Assembly: GCA_035502775.1 (NCBI GenBank)
Contig: DATJUB010000032.1
Span: 1-7,651 of the forward strand
Source: 67-14 sp035502775
GTDB taxonomy: Bacteria; Actinomycetota; Thermoleophilia; Solirubrobacterales; 70-9
Direction of reading: 5' to 3'
Length of the DNA: 7,651 bases
The notes under the pieces were generated by a model, which did not search any database, was not told the DNA's origin, and saw nothing but the letters and a program-made list of their open reading frames with translations. The position numbers and the translations under genes are program-made. Positions 7,022 through 7,651 of the stretch are shown in pieces (within the stretch, counting starts at the first letter, position 1; each line of letters begins with the position of its first letter).

Positions 7022-7167
7022 CGGTCTACCCTCCTGGGTGGTGATTGGACTCGCCGGTCTCCACTCTAGCCGCAGGGGAAACCGGGGTGTTCGATTCGTC
7101 CATACCTCGCCGGGACACGCGCCCCTTCTCGCGGGAAAGATGTTGCCGGCGTGGATATGGTCAGGGC
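7022..7167. other. divergent intergenic region between clpX and the GNAT gene
   Basis: This 146-nt region must hold the start signals of both divergent genes. Apart from the clpX ribosome site, I found no convincing -35/-10 pair on either strand. Weak candidates are TAGAGT on the minus strand (clpX side) and TATGGT just before the GNAT start on the plus strand, neither with a good -35 at normal spacing. An imperfect 12-bp palindrome, TTCTCGCGGGAA (7126-7137), is present but matches no regulator site I can name with confidence. Confidence 0.4.
7030..7035 (-). promoter_or_regulatory. Shine-Dalgarno AGGAGG that sets the clpX start
   Basis: The minus strand reads AGGAGGG and then seven bases before the codon CTG at 7021-7019. 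This is the best ribosome-binding sequence in the window, and its spacing fits initiation at that CTG. No ATG, GTG or TTG in the clpX frame lies within its reach. It is the main argument against the longer clpX model beginning at 7174. Confidence 0.8.
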
Positions 7168-7620
7168 ATGTCAATCGAAATCAAGCCGGTGGACGATGCG
7201 GGGTTCGACGAGGTCGTTCCTCTGCTCGCCGCCTACCAGACCTTTTATGAAGTTGAGGACATCGACGAGGCACGGAACCGCCGATTCTTCTCCCGCTTCA
7301 TCGGCGACAGTCACAGTGGCTGGCTGCTCGGCGCCTACGACGAGACCGGCACCCTGGTCGGTTTCGGGTGCTTCTACCGGCACAAGAGCTCGCTTTCGGC
7401 AACCAATGTGGTGCTGATGAACGATCTCTACGTGTCCGAGGCCGCCCGCGGCAAGGGCGCGGGACGAGCCCTGATCGAAGCCGGCCAGGATCTGGCCCGG
7501 GATTGGGGTGCCTCCGCCCTCACCTGGTCGACCGCACCCGACAACAAGCGAGCCCAGGCGCTCTACGACAGCTTCGATGTCGAAAAGGGAACCTGGCTCG
7601 AGTACGAGCTGAAGGTCTAG
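7168..7620 (+). CDS. GNAT-family N-acetyltransferase
   Basis: Encodes 150 residues forming one GNAT fold, which transfers acetyl from acetyl-CoA to an amine. Visible elements are strand beta4 with NDLYV (85-89), the acetyl-CoA pyrophosphate loop RGKGAG (94-99, the R-x-x-G-x-G/A motif) leading into helix alpha3 (ALIEAGQDLA), strand beta5 ALTWSTA, and the NKRAQALYDSF helix (126-136) with Asn126 and Tyr133, the latter a likely general acid by family analogy. The acceptor substrate cannot be told; small molecules or polyamine-like amines are common for this compact type. The ATG start is preceded closely by AGGG, a poor ribosome site. A longer in-frame reading from a TTG at 7045 adds residues unlike the GNAT fold and is not favoured. 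It is transcribed away from clpX with no visible functional link. The 31 bases after its stop hold nothing recognisable. Confidence 0.88.
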   Translation: MSIEIKPVDDAGFDEVVPLLAAYQTFYEVEDIDEARNRRFFSRFIGDSHSGWLLGAYDETGTLVGFGCFYRHKSSLSATNVVLMNDLYVSEAARGKGAGRALIEAGQDLARDWGASALTWSTAPDNKRAQALYDSFDVEKGTWLEYELKV

Positions 7621-7651
7621 CCCGACCAGCGGCATCTGGGGGCGATCCGGG

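Noticed and set aside
6014..7069. 351-codon plus-strand frame antisense to clpX
   Set aside because: Shadow of clpX; composition follows the complementary codons and no domain is visible.
7022..7174. 51-residue N-terminal extension of ClpX from a TTG at 7174
   Set aside because: The added residues do not resemble ClpX, overlap the start of the divergent GNAT gene, and ignore the strong AGGAGG placed for the CTG at 7021.

Overview
The window looks like a housekeeping segment from a high-GC actinobacterium. Two things point there. The order valS, folC, membrane protein(s), ndk matches the arrangement I know from Mycobacterium (Rv2448c to Rv2445c). The N-terminus of ClpX is also of the actinobacterial type. 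Within the phylum, a deep lineage such as Thermoleophilia (Solirubrobacterales) is my best guess, but this is inference from style and not a proven placement.

Layout, left to right. Positions 1-108 hold an unexplained gene-free edge with small hairpins. A very strong, nearly symmetric terminator (109-139) closes a leftward operon. Read in its direction of transcription (minus strand), that operon is valS (valyl-tRNA synthetase, 5513 to 2967), folC (folylpolyglutamate/dihydrofolate synthase, 2941 to 1694), a tiny single-pass membrane protein (1631 to 1512), a membrane-anchored double zinc-ribbon protein with a long basic Ser/Arg tail (1504 to 626), and ndk (nucleoside diphosphate kinase, 578 to 171). 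Gaps are 25, 62, 7 and 47 nt, so co-transcription is likely. Upstream, a 209-nt gap separates valS from clpX (minus, 7021 to 5723). This gap carries a perfect 18-bp inverted repeat and a nested GC-rich hairpin. clpX diverges from a GNAT-family acetyltransferase (plus, 7168 to 7620) across a 146-nt intergenic region.

The recognised genes cover translation (ValRS), folate/one-carbon supply (FolC), nucleotide balance (Ndk) and regulated proteolysis (ClpX). There is no obvious defence, mobile or secretion system. The points most worth a second look are: clpX apparently starting at a CTG codon with an ideal Shine-Dalgarno sequence; the perfect palindrome upstream of valS; and the two uncharacterised membrane proteins between folC and ndk, which look translationally coupled to each other.
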